A program made the position numbers and the translations under genes. A stretch of 64,000 nucleotides of DNA from Lates calcarifer (taxonomy: Eukaryota; Chordata; Actinopteri; Centropomidae), in NCBI RefSeq assembly GCF_001640805.2, contig NC_066833.1:13782183-13846182 (forward strand), in the 5' to 3' direction. Positions 26,971 through 40,912 of this stretch are shown here, one piece after another; the first letter of the stretch is position 1, and every line of letters begins with the position of its first letter. The notes under the pieces are model-generated. The model was not told the origin of the DNA and did not search any database. It saw only the letters and a list, made by a program, of their open reading frames with translations.

Positions 26971-27373
26971 TAAAGGTACAGTGTGCAACTTTTTGTTTTT
27001 ACTTTTAATTGAAATATGCACTAACACATATCTTTTCAAAGGCTTTTGTGACCCAGACTCATTGAACAGCATGGCAGCAGTGCAGAAACACTCCCCCCTA
27101 AAGTTTTTGAGCGAGCCTCATCTTTAATCAGTGTGCAAAGACCAAAGGTCAAAGTCAGGGGTGTAAGCTGCTGAAAGACATCATTATGGCTGACTCACAG
27201 GCTAGTAAGCTCCTGATTCCTGCATTAGCTGAGACAGTGTACGTCACCAGGATGTAGGTAAAGGGCTGAGCACAGTGTAACAGAGCAGGGACAGGGAGGG
27301 GTGGGAGGAGTTGCTTTCAAGTCTAATGCTAGTGCTAACTTGAATTCCAGAATTTGCATATTGTGGCTTTAAG
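26971..27373. mobile_element. candidate MITE with imperfect terminal inverted repeats
   Basis: The left end TAAAGGTACAGTGTGCAACT and the reverse complement of the right end TAAAGCCACAATATGCAAAT share most positions over about 20 bases. The 400-base interior has no coding capacity. This fits a non-autonomous DNA element of the kind common in teleosts. Target-site duplication is unclear. Confidence 0.45.
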
Positions 27374-29106
27374 TTTAGTTTGTTACTTTGTTTCTGGTTC
27401 ATGTAAACAATGCTACTATTGATATTAATAGATGATGCACTCTTTTTTGAAAGTGATTTGAACACTTCCAATTATAATCAACAGTCCACTTTGCAACTTT
27501 TGGTTACCTGGACCAACAGTCACTCTCAGCACAAGAGCTAATACAAGTTAGCTGTACTATATGGTGGAGTGAAAAAGTAAGCAGTTGAAACATAGTAGCA
27601 AGTAGCAACCATTTGCTGTGTTTGTTTTGAAGACTTTCTGTCATCTTATGCAACTATGAATGAAAGAAAAACATTGAGAGTTTGACAGTCTCAGAGGTAG
27701 TAGAGGAAATTATGACATTATGTTTTTGTTTTTTTTAATAATATACTAAAGTTAGATTTCAATTACGTTTGTTTTAAAGCCTCACACCATCTCACTCCCC
27801 CCTTAAACTGGCTGCTCCACAACTTAATTGTCAATACAAAAACAGTCCCCTGTACAAAAAAGGTGAAGCCCCTGCTCTAAGCAGCTTCCTCATCACTGAC
27901 AGCACATCAGTGAGCCTTTCCTCATATTTAATTTACTTTTTAGACAGCCCAAACTGACTCGAAAGGGACATTATTCACCAGTACTTTTTTTTATACAGCT
28001 GTCTCTCAGATTTTCATAACACAATTCAACAATCAATATTGATCACTCAGCTCCTGTGTATACTTTAGGTCTCCTCAGTTCCACCAACTCTTTTGCACTT
28101 GCTTCCTCCCTTTTAAACACACAGGCATTCAGTATTGCCCAGCAGGACACTGTTTGTCAGTTTTCAACACAATGTGTACATTCAAACATAATGAAAGTAT
28201 CTCATGGGAAAACATGCAAACCTTCCCTCTGTGTCTCTGTCCCCTGCTGTCTTTGTGAGGGAAAATGTTAGTGGCATTTCCCAGCAGGTCTGTTTGACCT
28301 TCTCCTATTTGTTTAGCCTCTCCTTTCTCCTCTCCTCACACAAGCCAGTGGCTGAAGCAGAAAGACAGGCGATCCTGACCTGGGCACATTTCACTTTGTT
28401 TGTGTCTTAGCCATTTATCCAGGAGGTCTTATATTAATTATCACACCTTTTACAAATTACAAGCTGCTACAAACAGAGAGAGAACTAACCATTATGCAAA
28501 ACTACACATTCTTAAAAATTGCCTTGTTATTATCTACAGAGATTTAATATTAGTCTCTTATAACCCTGAAGGTGATCTCTCTGTCATGACCACAATCTGT
28601 CTGTAACTTTAGAATCACATAGATTTTTGTGTACATTTATTGCAGCTTTTAAATCACTTTGATGGCATTAGTTAACAAATGAGATAAACTCAGTGAAAAT
28701 GAGTGCAGTCTATGACCTCTAGTTTCATGACGCTTTGTGTATGGTGGTATGTGCTGGTGAATGATCAGTCATTTGTTATTGATCATTATAATTCTGCATG
28801 ATGAAACCATTGGATCATCATCGACAGGGCTGCGTTAAAGATATAAGCAGTATGCATAGATAAGTGCCATCAAAAAGTACTGAATTATTAAAACATAAAC
28901 AAAAATCAAGACTTTTGGTTGACTTAATTTATCATTTAAAACTTTATGTAACATTCTTTTAATGTTATTATGAGGAATAACATCAGAATAATATGTTGAC
29001 TGTTAGATTGAATATTGCTTTTAAATAGTATTTCTGATCAAAAACCTCAATCATGAAGCAAAAGAGAATGAGGAAGTCATAACAATATGTCATCCATTCA
29101 GTTACT

Positions 29107-29149
29107 AGAGAGGGAGAGACGGAGAGAGAGAGAGAGAGGGAGAGAGAGT
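29107..29149 (+). repeat. (GA)n microsatellite, imperfect
   Basis: Purine tract of GA units with a few G insertions. Confidence 0.9.
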
Positions 29150-31945
29150 GTAAAAAGTTCATATTGTCAGCCACTGCAGCAGTGATGTAATGGCCCACAC
29201 TCCCCCTACTCCTCAGGCAAGACTCTTTCATTTTCTTTCATTCCTTCTCTCTCTCTTTCTCTCTGCCTGACCACCCCTCCTCTGCATCTCTTTTCATCTC
29301 TTTGTCTCTTGTTTCATTTTAATCTCATCCAGCTACCGGACTGCCATTTAATGTCATTTTCTCTCTTTGTTGTGCTCCCCTACAAAATTTATAGATATGT
29401 GTATTCATCTTGTTCAGTACCTTTAAAGGCATGGCCATCAGACACAATACTCTCAAACCTTGGATAGCCTCATATGCCGATTTGTACCATATACTGTTTA
29501 GATAAAGAATGTGGGTTTTGGTGAGTCATGGATGAATTCTTGAGATATTAGATGATGAAGATGAAGACTGGTCTGAGAAGAGCTGAAATTGGTCAGTAGG
29601 TACAAATATGATCTGCTTTAGTCAGTGTTATCCAACTCTGATCTTTATAAGATTCACACACAAAGCCACATTGTGTAGAATTTGAAAATATGTAACTCCA
29701 GTGTCAATCAGTGGTACTATCTAAAATGGCACTGAGGTTGACAGCAGTCATCCTCAGGTACACTGAAATGAATGGGCTCATAACCTGCACCAATTTTGTC
29801 CTGGGATTGCCTAAGAGTAATGTTGAAAAATTCTGTAATCAGATGAAAATTTGTGGCCTTAATCACAGTAGAATCTATTAAAGCTGAATAATAACACATA
29901 TTTTAGTGTTAGATTTAAATGTCTGATGTGCTCTCTTACTGAGAGTCAAATGAGACCATCAGTATCATTCCAGGAGACAGTTAGTTTAGCGTTAAGACAG
30001 GATGAGAGGGAATCTGCTAGTTTGAAATTCCCAAAGGTAAAAATATCCACCTACTACCACCTCTAAAGCTCATAAACGAACACTAGACATTTATGTTTAT
30101 ACAGAACTACATTAACAGAAGACAGGCCTGTAGATTTGTGGCTCAGTTAACAAGGAAGGTTACCACCTGGTATTTCAAATTATGCATCAATACCACTGTT
30201 CTCGCAAACTTTTGTTTTCAGGTCTTCATGTGTATAAAAGTCTTTGCAAATGTTGTAAGGGCAAATATCACAGTGCAGAGTGAAGAATGATCAAGCGCTT
30301 AAGTTGTGTGTTACATTAGCTGCAGCCAAGCTAAAATGCAGAGTGGATGAGATGGTTTGTCATAGCTAGCTAGCCAGATAGCAGTACCCACAACTTTCTG
30401 TAATTAACACTATACCAAGAACAAAAAGGACAAAACAATACTGACCTACTGGCTCAGTGAAACACAGCAAAACTAATTTATTTTTATCCCACTTCTAGCA
30501 TACACACAGGAGGGGCAACTAGCAACCTATGAGGAGATATTCCCTGAATTTGAATAAAAGTGCATCAGATTATATTTGCTAGCCCTATTTTTTAATGGAT
30601 GGTAATTACTGGAATTTACAGATGGGGGAATAATTTGTGAGCTTTTTTCACCTCCACATTATTGTTCTCTTAATAATTTAATTCTATTGCCTCTTTAAGA
30701 CTGTTTAACGAACAATAGTGCAATGAAAAAAAATCTATGGATTGGAAAATGGGACATTTATCATTAATGGATGGTAATGATTGAAATGTCTCATTGTTGG
30801 ATTGTATTGTCCAAGCTTGATGGACTTAATTAATGAAACTAAAGTTGAATAGTACTAAGTAATAATTTTGAGTGGGATTTTTGCTTTACCATGCAGGGAC
30901 ACAGCAGTTCATACTTAAAATCAACTCATTCTGTGCTTAAATTGGATAACATTTATTTCATTAATCACACAGGATTCCGGCTATAAACCATCAACTGCAA
31001 CACTGGAGGAGTGTGCTCTGTCATCCCTCAGTACATTTCAGCAAAAATGCGAACTGGTGTGAATGAGATGGCAAACAGTTTTTAAACTGGAATTCCCAAA
31101 CGTCAGTGTGGCCAATGCCATACAAACACTTAAAAATATCAGGAAGTAACTGTTCTTTCTGAACTCTGGTAGATCAGAGCACCCAGAAATTTTTAGGCAG
31201 AATAGGTTAATGAGGAGAGGGATGATAAATGAAAGGCTAATAGAGAAGAATAATCACTTTGTCCAGCTTAAGCTCCAAGAAAATTCTATTGAATTGCTAA
31301 GATTTTTCATTTTAGGTACATGTGGACATGGTAAGGAGCAGCTTGAAATAAATGGGTGGATTACTGTCTTTTTAGGCCTAAAGGTCCACTCATACAGTAA
31401 TTACTTATGGGAAAATCTCATCTCCTCGCTCTGAGGTTACTTTCATGTCATTACTTTTTCACTGTCAAGCACCTTAAGGTTCTCACTGATTGAGCATTTG
31501 TTTTTTGCATCTCTTCCAAAAATGTGGGTATTGCCATGTGCCAGTCCATTCTATGAGAGTTATATTGCAGCATCGTACAGGCAGAGGTAAAGGCTTTATC
31601 TTGCAGAGCACACACTCATCAAAAATTAAAGCTTTACATAACCATACAATTCAGAATCAAACCTTCTAGAAACTCATTTCAGTGTATCACTGAATAATCC
31701 AAAGCCTAAACCTTTTTTTCTTGAGAAAACTTCAAGAATCAATACACATATTTTAATGTCCCACATACTGTAGATACAGTCACATTGCAAATGCATGAGT
31801 TCCTTACATTTTCAAAGCAGGAAAAAGCTCAGTCACTTGAAACACACACACACAGACGATGAAAGTGCTTTGTTCTGTCTCCTGGGACTGCACATCCTGC
31901 AGCCACCTGTCAAGCCATATTTAATGCAGTCTGCAAGGGGCAGTA

Positions 31946-31971
31946 TGTGTGTGTGTGTGTGTGTGTGTGTG
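31946..31971 (+). repeat. (TG)n microsatellite
   Basis: 13 TG units. Confidence 0.95.
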
Positions 31972-34900
31972 AGAGGTTCAGGTTTGCATAAGAAATGAAC
32001 AGAAAAGACCTTCACTCTTGAATGTTTCCAAAAATCTCTCAAACACTCTCTGTATAGTGTGTATTTGTATGTGTGTGCTCTCACATACACATTACTGTAT
32101 TTGTGCATCAGTTGTGAAATACATCACACCCTCTGTAATGTCACTGACCAGGGTGGGGCCAGATGTGCTGAGAAAAAAACCCTGCAGATTGCACTGGAGA
32201 GAATTGTTGACCTTGCTTATTTTGGTTTGGTTTGGTCACAGACTGTATGTTTTCTAATCATAGAGAACCCTGTGACTTAAATATTCATGCTGATGCTGAT
32301 ATGTCATAATTTTTCAAATGCTGTTAGCAGAGGTATGAATGAAAACTCTTCTGGTAGAAAGAGGTGTAGCTCAACATCTGTTCTTTTCTGATCTTGGGAG
32401 GTTTGTTTAATAGCATTATTTTCATGGTGGGAAAAGGTAGAATTATTATGTTGAGTAGAAAATGCTCAGTTGTAAATGACACATTTAGCTTAAATTGTTT
32501 ATGTTCAGCATGGAAAACATAAAAAAGATGACAATATGCTTGGCCAGGTGGAAAATAACATCTATAGACTTTAATTTAACACAGATTGTAGCTGAGTGAT
32601 TTACGGCTATTGTGTAACAGTAGGTGATGATTTTGTGTGTTTTGCCGTGGGATGAGAAAGTGAAGGCGATCTCTCACAATATGGATGAAAGAATAGAAAT
32701 GACATTGTGAATTAGTCATTCTGGTGAAGGTTGCATTATTATCAAAACACCTGCTGAACAAGAGCAAATGATACAGCAGTTTACTGAAGGTCACAGCAAT
32801 TGAAAAGTTACTGATTTCAGTGATAAACAAGAATGGGTGTATTTTATCCAAGATAAGTTTCCCATTGTAACATTTTCTGTCTGAGGTTTTGCTACTTTAA
32901 TGTTGTTGCTGCCAGCAGCTTTATTCTTTATAAATTTCCCCTCCCTGAAATCAGATAAAACTGTAATACCAGTAATGTAGGTAGTGGACCACAGTGCTGT
33001 TACTTCATGGTTGTACAATACACAGTAAACCCTTGACATAATGTAGTACATTCTTACAGCACAGCTGCATTTGTTCCTCATATTTTTCACTATCTATTGC
33101 ATTAAAGTGAACACTTACAGAATCCCTGGTCTGTTGGATAGGTTCGGAATCAGTAAGAAAAAGAAAAAGGTTGACCACCTGGAACCTCCTCATACAGTAG
33201 CTACAGATCTACTCTAGATAATCGGTGTAAAAGTGAAAACAGCAACCATGGTGGTCTAAACACATGGTATAATTTCGATCCATGATGCTTTGCAAAGGCC
33301 ACAGTTTTGTTCTGGACAAATTGGTGAGTGTGGCTGCCAGAGACTATGCAATGGCTCCAGAGCTTCACTAGACCTGCTTCTGGGTTCTGTGTGCATTCAG
33401 CCTCTGTGTCACCACAGTTCAAATTTGTATCTACTAAAGACATCCACCAAATTTTTTCTAGCTCATTATGAGTCATCTCGCTTCAAAGCATTTCATTTGC
33501 ATTTTTATTGGAAACTCTTGACCATACATAATTGAAGTTACATGGGTTTAACATTGAGAGCACTGTGGTACATCTCACAATGAGCTTTATTTCAGCTTTT
33601 TTACTCTGTCAGCAGTTTTTTGACTATACAGTAATCACTGGGCGATTTCTTTTTCATGGCATGACTATATTATTTATAGCTTTGTAAAAATTTTTCCATA
33701 AAAACACTATTCCTCCTCAAGACAGAAAGGGACTTAAAAAGACTGGTGATAGCACCATTGAGTGCCCTTAGATACCGTAATAAGGTGCAGAGATGTCTTC
33801 TGCCTGAGGTGAGGAGTCTCTTGGTGTAATGTGTTGTGTATAAATCAACTTGCATATTTACACAGAAAACATACAGGCCTTTCCAAGGTCCTTGTCTGAT
33901 GTATGACTCACTTGTGACCCTGAACTACTGTTTAGCTGAGGCAAAAAAAATAAAATAAAAAATCCTCTACTTCTCCAAACATTGTTGGTTTCCAAGCTTA
34001 CAAGCTTTGGTTTTCTTAGCTACAGAGTGGCATTAATTTCACTCTGCCTCTTTGCCTTTTGCTCACTGTTACCAATGTCACCAGAATGAAGTGATTTAAT
34101 TATTTGATAATAGAGAAATATGTAAAATGATTCTTATATTGCGACATTTGTTTCATTAAAAGTATAGTTATTTATTCAGAAAATGTCAAAAATGCATTTA
34201 AGAGAAAAAGACTCTTTGAAAGTGGCCTTTGTTGTCTTCATGGAAATATTTAGTTACATTTATGTGGTGCTGTTTTTCAGTGTTTCATAGTCTGTATGCC
34301 ATGTGCTGTATATGCCCAGGTACTGAGATAAAATGCTTAAAGAGCAAAGAGCAAAACTTGACAAAATTAAGCAAATAAAGAAAATTGATTTGAGTTATTT
34401 GTCATTTGGTAAGCTCTGTACATCTTGCTGGACTAGCCCTGTTCCAGACCTTTGAATCACCATTATGTCCAATTTGTTCAGTGATTCAAATAGATTTAGT
34501 AATGTACTGAAATTGCTATTCAGTCAGCTGCTAATACAGTCAGAAGTATATCAACTTCACAGTTGTGCATGCATCTTTTACTCACATGCAGAACTCCCAC
34601 TTCCTCTTTTATTCAGTGGGTCATAAGAACATATGTCATTTTTTGTTATATAATCATAAGAACAGAAGTGGTATGCAGACATTAATTGCAGTAAAAGGTG
34701 ATGCAGTTGAAGTGTGAGACATTGTACAAGAAAGCTACAGCAGTGGTTGGGGGAAGATGAAATTGAAATAAAGCTTTAGAAACAGTGAAGGCATCAGACC
34801 ATCAGCTCCTCTTTAGTTTGTTTAATAAAAAAGTGTGAACAGTGTCAGAAAGTGTCCCACTGCTTCCACTATCTATGCTAAACTTAGCTAATCAGCTGCT

Positions 34901-36429
34901 GACATAAGAGTCATCTAACTCTCTGAAACAGCAAAAAGCATTTTTTCAGAAATGTTGAAATCATTCCTTCAACTTTATTGTTAAAATATTCTTTTTTTCA
35001 ATGCAAAACAAAACCAAAAATCCACGTAATTGAATCTGCTTTGATAAATGTTTGATTTCTATCATGTTTTACTCAGACGAGTTATCTTCTTACAGTATAG
35101 GCTCTACACTTAATGTCCAAACCTTGTGTCCATGCATTAGCTGATTACTTTGGACAAGATACATCAGTAATGACAAGAGGAGTTTCAGTGTGCATATACA
35201 GGCTAAAGGCAGTTATTCAAATCAAATATCTTCTTCTTGGCCCCTTCAAATTACAGGCAGAATTGGAGATAAAAAAAAAGAAAGGACTTTTTGGACACAA
35301 CTCAGGAAAACCATAAATAAATAGACAAGAGTGCTCTTGTACCAATTCTGTGTAAAAATTGAAATATGAAGATGCTGAAACTAATTACCTTAAAAGCACT
35401 TAATATTTGTTGTGTATGGCTCTTTATTATTTTACATATTGGCAGGAGAGCGACTGTTTCATCTCATATGCAATCCAATTATTTCAAGTTAAGAATAATA
35501 TTCCTATCTTCTTGCAACCACCAGTGTTGCTTGAGGGAAAATATACTTTTGAAAGCTAAACAGAGTTGTGCTCTGGTCTGGTCTCTGCAAGTTTTAATAT
35601 AAGTAGTAAAACAGAGCAGTTGTTGGTCGCCTGCAGATATTCACCCATTTTTCTACCTGCAGGTGCTCCTTTTAATAACCATCATCAGAGCTCAGTAGTC
35701 ATAAAATATCCATTCATATCCATTTGTTTGAAATACTGAAATATGGACACCATAACCAGAGGTAGATTATTAGTGGCTGCAGTGTGTGTGTGTAAATAGA
35801 GAAAATACAGACTAAGCATGACGTTAATCTCGTCGTTTAATCTCTAATTAATTCAACACTAACTTTTGAAGTCACTGAGGTGTTCAGTCAACCCGATGCT
35901 AGTTTTTAAGCTGTACATTACAGTACATTTTTGGTTATGTTTGTCCATACAGTTTGGTCATTTAAGTACGCCCAATCTTTTTGATTAAGTTTGAATATCT
36001 TCACCACATTATCATGCATCCATCTGGGTTCAATGCACAAACAACAAATTGTTGTATAAACTGTAGGAGTTTATATGCAAATGATCTCTATAGATAATGG
36101 GTGATTATATCATTTACACTCAGTTGCAAGTTTATTATGCAGACCTTACTGGAACTAATGCAGTGTCACACAACAGTTCTGAAAAAAAAAAATCCTATGT
36201 TTATTTTTTATTTAACCCACTTATAATATTATATACATATTTACCTGTTGTATAATATTAGTTTTAGCAGTTTGTACAGCATTTTTTTATGGTCCTTGGA
36301 CAGAGAATGTGTTGAATAGCTCACAGAAACTTAGCTAAACATACCTAAAATGAACTAATTCTATTCCTTTCCTCTTCATCTATTCCCCTCATCTTCCTTG
36401 AGATTTCTAAATAAGTCCAAAAACTGTTA

Positions 36430-36531
36430 ACTGTGTGATGTGCTGCTACTTTGCTGATCAGCTTTACCCCAGAGAAAAACATCCCACAAGTGGGATAAAT
36501 AAAGTCTATTTTATCTTATCTTATCTTATCT
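36430..36531 (+). mobile_element. 3' tail of a non-LTR retrotransposon (Rex1/CR1-like)
   Basis: A segment ending cacaagtgggataaataaag, followed by ctatt and a (TTATC)n tail at 36511-36531, matches the short-repeat 3' ends left by 5'-truncated fish LINE copies. The family assignment is from memory of that tail. Confidence 0.5.
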
Positions 36532-36592
36532 AATGCCCAGATTACAAATACAGCTTATGCAGGAATTCTTTTTTTTCCCCCTTAATTAACAG

Positions 36593-36740
36593 GTGCAACT
36601 ACGAGGCTGCCACTCCTTGGCTTTTAGTATTCCTCTGACAATCGTGACGTCGACCCTGTGAGATTTGGAGAGAGAACAGATTTTTTTTTTGCATCCAGCT
36701 TGATTTATCTGAAGTCTCACCACCCACACCAACTGACCAG
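36593..36740 (+). other. weaker candidate noncoding exon with CRE-like site
   Basis: A T/C-rich tract followed by taacag gives an acceptor at 36591-36592, and ccag|gtaagg gives a good donor at 36741. The 148-base interval contains TGACGTC at 36645-36651 and an internal T-run. It could be an alternative map2 leader exon, or an alternative first exon driven from nearby. It could equally be chance. Confidence 0.3.
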
Positions 36741-39700
36741 GTAAGGATGTCTGCTGTATGTATTAACAAATGTGGTGGCTGTTTTCTAGCTAAATGACAA
36801 ATTAAATCTTGCAGCACTAAAATTTTTTCCCATAGAACCTATTAAAAAGGGTGATTTTCCTGACATCCTGCAACATTTTTTGCAGTACCTCTTGTTACTT
36901 TTTATTACATCTCTCAGCTGTTTGTGAAATGTATTGTCTGGAAAAAAGTCACTTTTGACATTCTGAGGTGTATTCATGATCCTCTATTTCATTTTTTTCA
37001 CATGTAGTAATCCCCTTCATCTCACAATGGAGAGATAATTACTTTTCAGCTAATTTTATCCTCCTGTTGTTTTCCTATAACCTAGCCATACTGCTGAACT
37101 GCTACAACTCTACAACCTACACACCCCTGAATGTGAAGTGCTCCTCTGAGCTTAAAAACTTCATGCGTAGAAAACACATGACTGTAACTCTGGCTGGGTT
37201 TCTGCTTTAACCACAGAAGCAACAAAATCATTGTTGACGATATGGTGTTGAGAGGTAAAGCATTATTCTGTACCAGAACTGCTGTGGAGGCTCACCATAC
37301 CTTAGTGAGAATTATTAGAATTATGCTAAAAGCAGCCCAAAACTCATACAGTATCAGCACTAAGTCTGTTCAGAACCACATTCATTTATCCTCAACGTTT
37401 GAGAGGTTGTGAATACCTATCAGAAAGAGAAAAAGAAACATTTACAACAAGAGATGGAGAGAGACTGAAAGTACCTCCACAGATGAAATAGCTGTGTGGG
37501 TGGATGTACATGTGAGTGCAGCCTGCTAGGAGCTGTGAGTGGGAAGTGGGTATTGAGTGGGAAGAGAAGAGCTGCTTTAGTGAGACAATCAGCAACAAGG
37601 CCCGCTGAAAGGCAGTCACGCTTTCATGGCTTCTCTTTGTTTTCTGCACTTGTACAAAGACAAAGTTCCAGGTAGGGAGGTTGGTTATGGATGGTGGAGA
37701 TTTTATTATGTGTGCCTGCCATCATCTGTTTATGCATGTATATATGAATGTCAGTAGCTGGTTTTCAAAGGTCTGTATGTAATAACAGTGTGTTTAAGAG
37801 AACAACAACAGGAATGGTGAATGAGAGAAAATACACGTAGGATTAATAAAACAAAAGACCAATGAACGGTGTAAGTGAAACGTGGTTGGAAGGATCAAAT
37901 CAGTATTGTTATTGAGATACACTCCTGTCTGAAGTGGCTAATGTTCATTACAAATGATTGATTGGTTGTCTAGTTTTATTATTGTATCATTATTTTAGCC
38001 ACTCTGTTATTGAGAAATACTCACTGTGTCAGTTTTACTTCATCTCATCAATAAATGATGTCAGCTGATCCATGTCATCGTCATGTCACACCAGCAAAAA
38101 GTTGAAACAACTTCACTGTCACAACAACAGATGCTCCATCGTGTTCACTGCAGTTTGAAGGTTCAAAATATTAGAAATTTGACTGGACTGTGCAGGACTG
38201 CGAAGGATTAAATACATTTACATATCTAGATAATAAAGACATAAACTCTTTTGAAGAACTTAAATGAATTTATGATTAGCCTCATTGCCTTTTAAAATAT
38301 TTTTAAAGTAAGAAGCAATGTGTGTTGCATAGTGCTTTAAACATAGCCCATCAAATTTAGAAAACAAACAAATTATAGCAAACCAAAATCAGCAGAGAGA
38401 ATTACAAATTGTGATTGACACTGAGCAATAGAAGCACATTTGTACCAGGGCTCTTAGAGCAAGTGATGGAAAGAGTATATCTGGAAGATGCACACACGGA
38501 TGCAGTATTTTATTACCCCAAATATGTGTGCAAAACACAATGTGTCTATCTAAGTTTTACAGGGAATGTGGAGAAATCAACTCAAATTTCAGTCACATGA
38601 TTTCACATCATTTGAAATTGCACTATAGAGGATTGAATGATATTTTTGAGCTACCTGTCCAGTTTACACAACAGGTAAAACTCCATACAAAAAGTGGTGG
38701 TATGGTTATAGTCAAGGTCTAATAAAGTTAAAGCAACTAAAACTACTTGGATGATAGTTAGGGAAACAATCAGGGTCATGGTTAAAAGAAACCAACAATG
38801 ACTGTAGATATGAGACCGGCTCTGGTGTGTTTAAAGCAAATCAGTGCTGTTGTTTTTCTGATGAGAACCGTCTTGTGTCTTGCAACTGTTGTCTGCCTTT
38901 CCTTGTTTTTTCGTCAGAGCTTGGTCATTGGTTTTAAAGGTGCTTATAACATAATTCCTGGATTGATGCTGCCAAGCTACAACATTTTATGCTGTTCAAC
39001 ATCTTTTTGCTTTCATGCCACAAAATCATAAGTGGGCATATTTCGCAGATGAAAGGCCCTTGAAGTGGCATCTACAGTAGACCTTCACTGTAACCCCTCA
39101 CTGAAAGCTGTTCTAATAAGGGTTTCTTTTAACAGCATCTTTACGACAGCATGAGGTCTCATTTCAGCTTTTATGAAAGAACAAGTGATAAAAAAATAAA
39201 CAATATTTCAATCTAAGATCATCGAGCTTTTAATGCATCTCTTACTCAGAAAGAATGAATATAATATGTTCAATTTTCATACAATGTGTCCTTTTAAGAC
39301 CTTTTAGTGAGGAACTTGTGGAATAAATTACCAGACCACTGGACTCCATGGCTTGAGTTTAACCAGATATACAGGCTAAACTCCAATTTCTCCTGTTCCA
39401 GTAAAACCACCCTCAGGACTAACATGTACAGCCTAACTATAAGTTACATCTCATTTGTTTACACCATACTAAAGCCAAAATGTAAAAATGACTACTCCCC
39501 ATTTTACATTGGGTAATGTGCCAGATAATTTCTTGGCCAGGGGCAGTTTCCAGGCAACCAGCTGAGGCACCAAGAGGTTACTGGCCCTGGCCGAGAAATA
39601 GTTTGGTAGATAATTCTTAAAGATTGCAAACTGTTGTTTTTATATTTCGGTTTTCCAGTTTCTATGCTAAGCTAAGCTTGCTAGCTGCTGGCTCCAGTAA

Positions 39701-39928
39701 GAAAGCTGGAAAGCAGTTAATAAACTAACTAACAAACTATTGTTTTAAACTTGCATATGTATGTTTTTGCTTGCAAATATCTGCATGCCTTCACACATCT
39801 ACAGACACACACACAAACACACACTCAGAAGAACTAGATCTTGTATCCCTAAGCTCCTCTCCTGCTCTCTGGCTCCTGCAGTGAGACGGCCCTAAGAGGA
39901 GAGCCCTGCAATGCAGCATCTGTGTGAC

Positions 39929-39970
39929 TCACACACACGCACGCACACACACACACACACACACACACAT
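39929..39970 (+). repeat. (CA)n microsatellite with CG interruptions
   Basis: CA tract with two cacg interruptions near its left end. Confidence 0.95.
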
Positions 39971-40872
39971 ACTGTGAGATGGCGCCGTGCGAAAGTGCTC
40001 AGATCGTGGGAGGGAGATGAGGAGAGAGAGAAAGAGCAGAGTGAGGGGAGAGATGAAGCCTGTTGAGAGGTGGAGGAGGAGGAGGAGTGAGTAGGAGGGA
40101 GAACAGTGACGGGAGGAGGTGGTGGAAGGTGAAGAGGGACAAAGAAATAGCAGGTGGGAGGAAGATTTATAGGTGAAAGGCTGCTAAGAAATCCGACAAA
40201 AGAATATGAAGAAGCTGATAAGAGCCATGGAAATGACAAATGGACTGCTTAATTAGCTTGGTGATTACCTTGTCTGAGCAGAATGATGCTGATGCATTTA
40301 CAGACAGTTTATCAGTTTTGCTTCATCTCTTGAAGCTGGACACACTTTGAGATACATGCTTGAACTGACAACGGGAAAACTGTCTTGAAACAAACTGAAA
40401 ATACTACAATTTTCCCACAGCTTGCAAGTTAATCTTCAGAAAACTTTTGATTGCTGTATGATGTTGTCATTAAATTCTGCTTTGCTAATTGCTATTTTTA
40501 TAGTGAGAAGATGTTCTGTAGGAACTGCATGTAATTAGCTTTCAATCTGCTGATACCTGCAAGCTCTTGCTAGGTAATTTGTTGAGGTGAGATAATTCAT
40601 GTCTATAAAAACTCCCAATCGATACAAAACAACACTTTACACTACTGTAATGCTACAACAGAATTAACGGAAATTTTCAGCCTCTAAAAAAAACCACACA
40701 ATTCCACCAAGCTCTTATTGCTATGTATCAAGTGACAAATGCATTTAAGTACAAAATCAGAATTTAAGATTTTACAGTTCCTTCTCCCTAATGGAACTAC
40801 ATTTATGTTTTATGTTGCCAGACAGCCTACCTCCTATTTTGAGGCCATGGGAATACCTGTGTGGAGCAAGTA

Positions 40873-40874
<2 letters not shown>

Positions 40875-40911
<37 letters not shown>
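40875..40911 (+). repeat. (TG)n microsatellite
   Basis: About 18 TG units. Confidence 0.95.

Positions 40912-40912
<1 letters not shown>

Noticed and set aside
39892..40239. 115-codon minus-strand ORF rich in Ser/Pro/Leu
   Set aside because: Shadow of a purine-rich plus-strand tract and a CA repeat; no domain.
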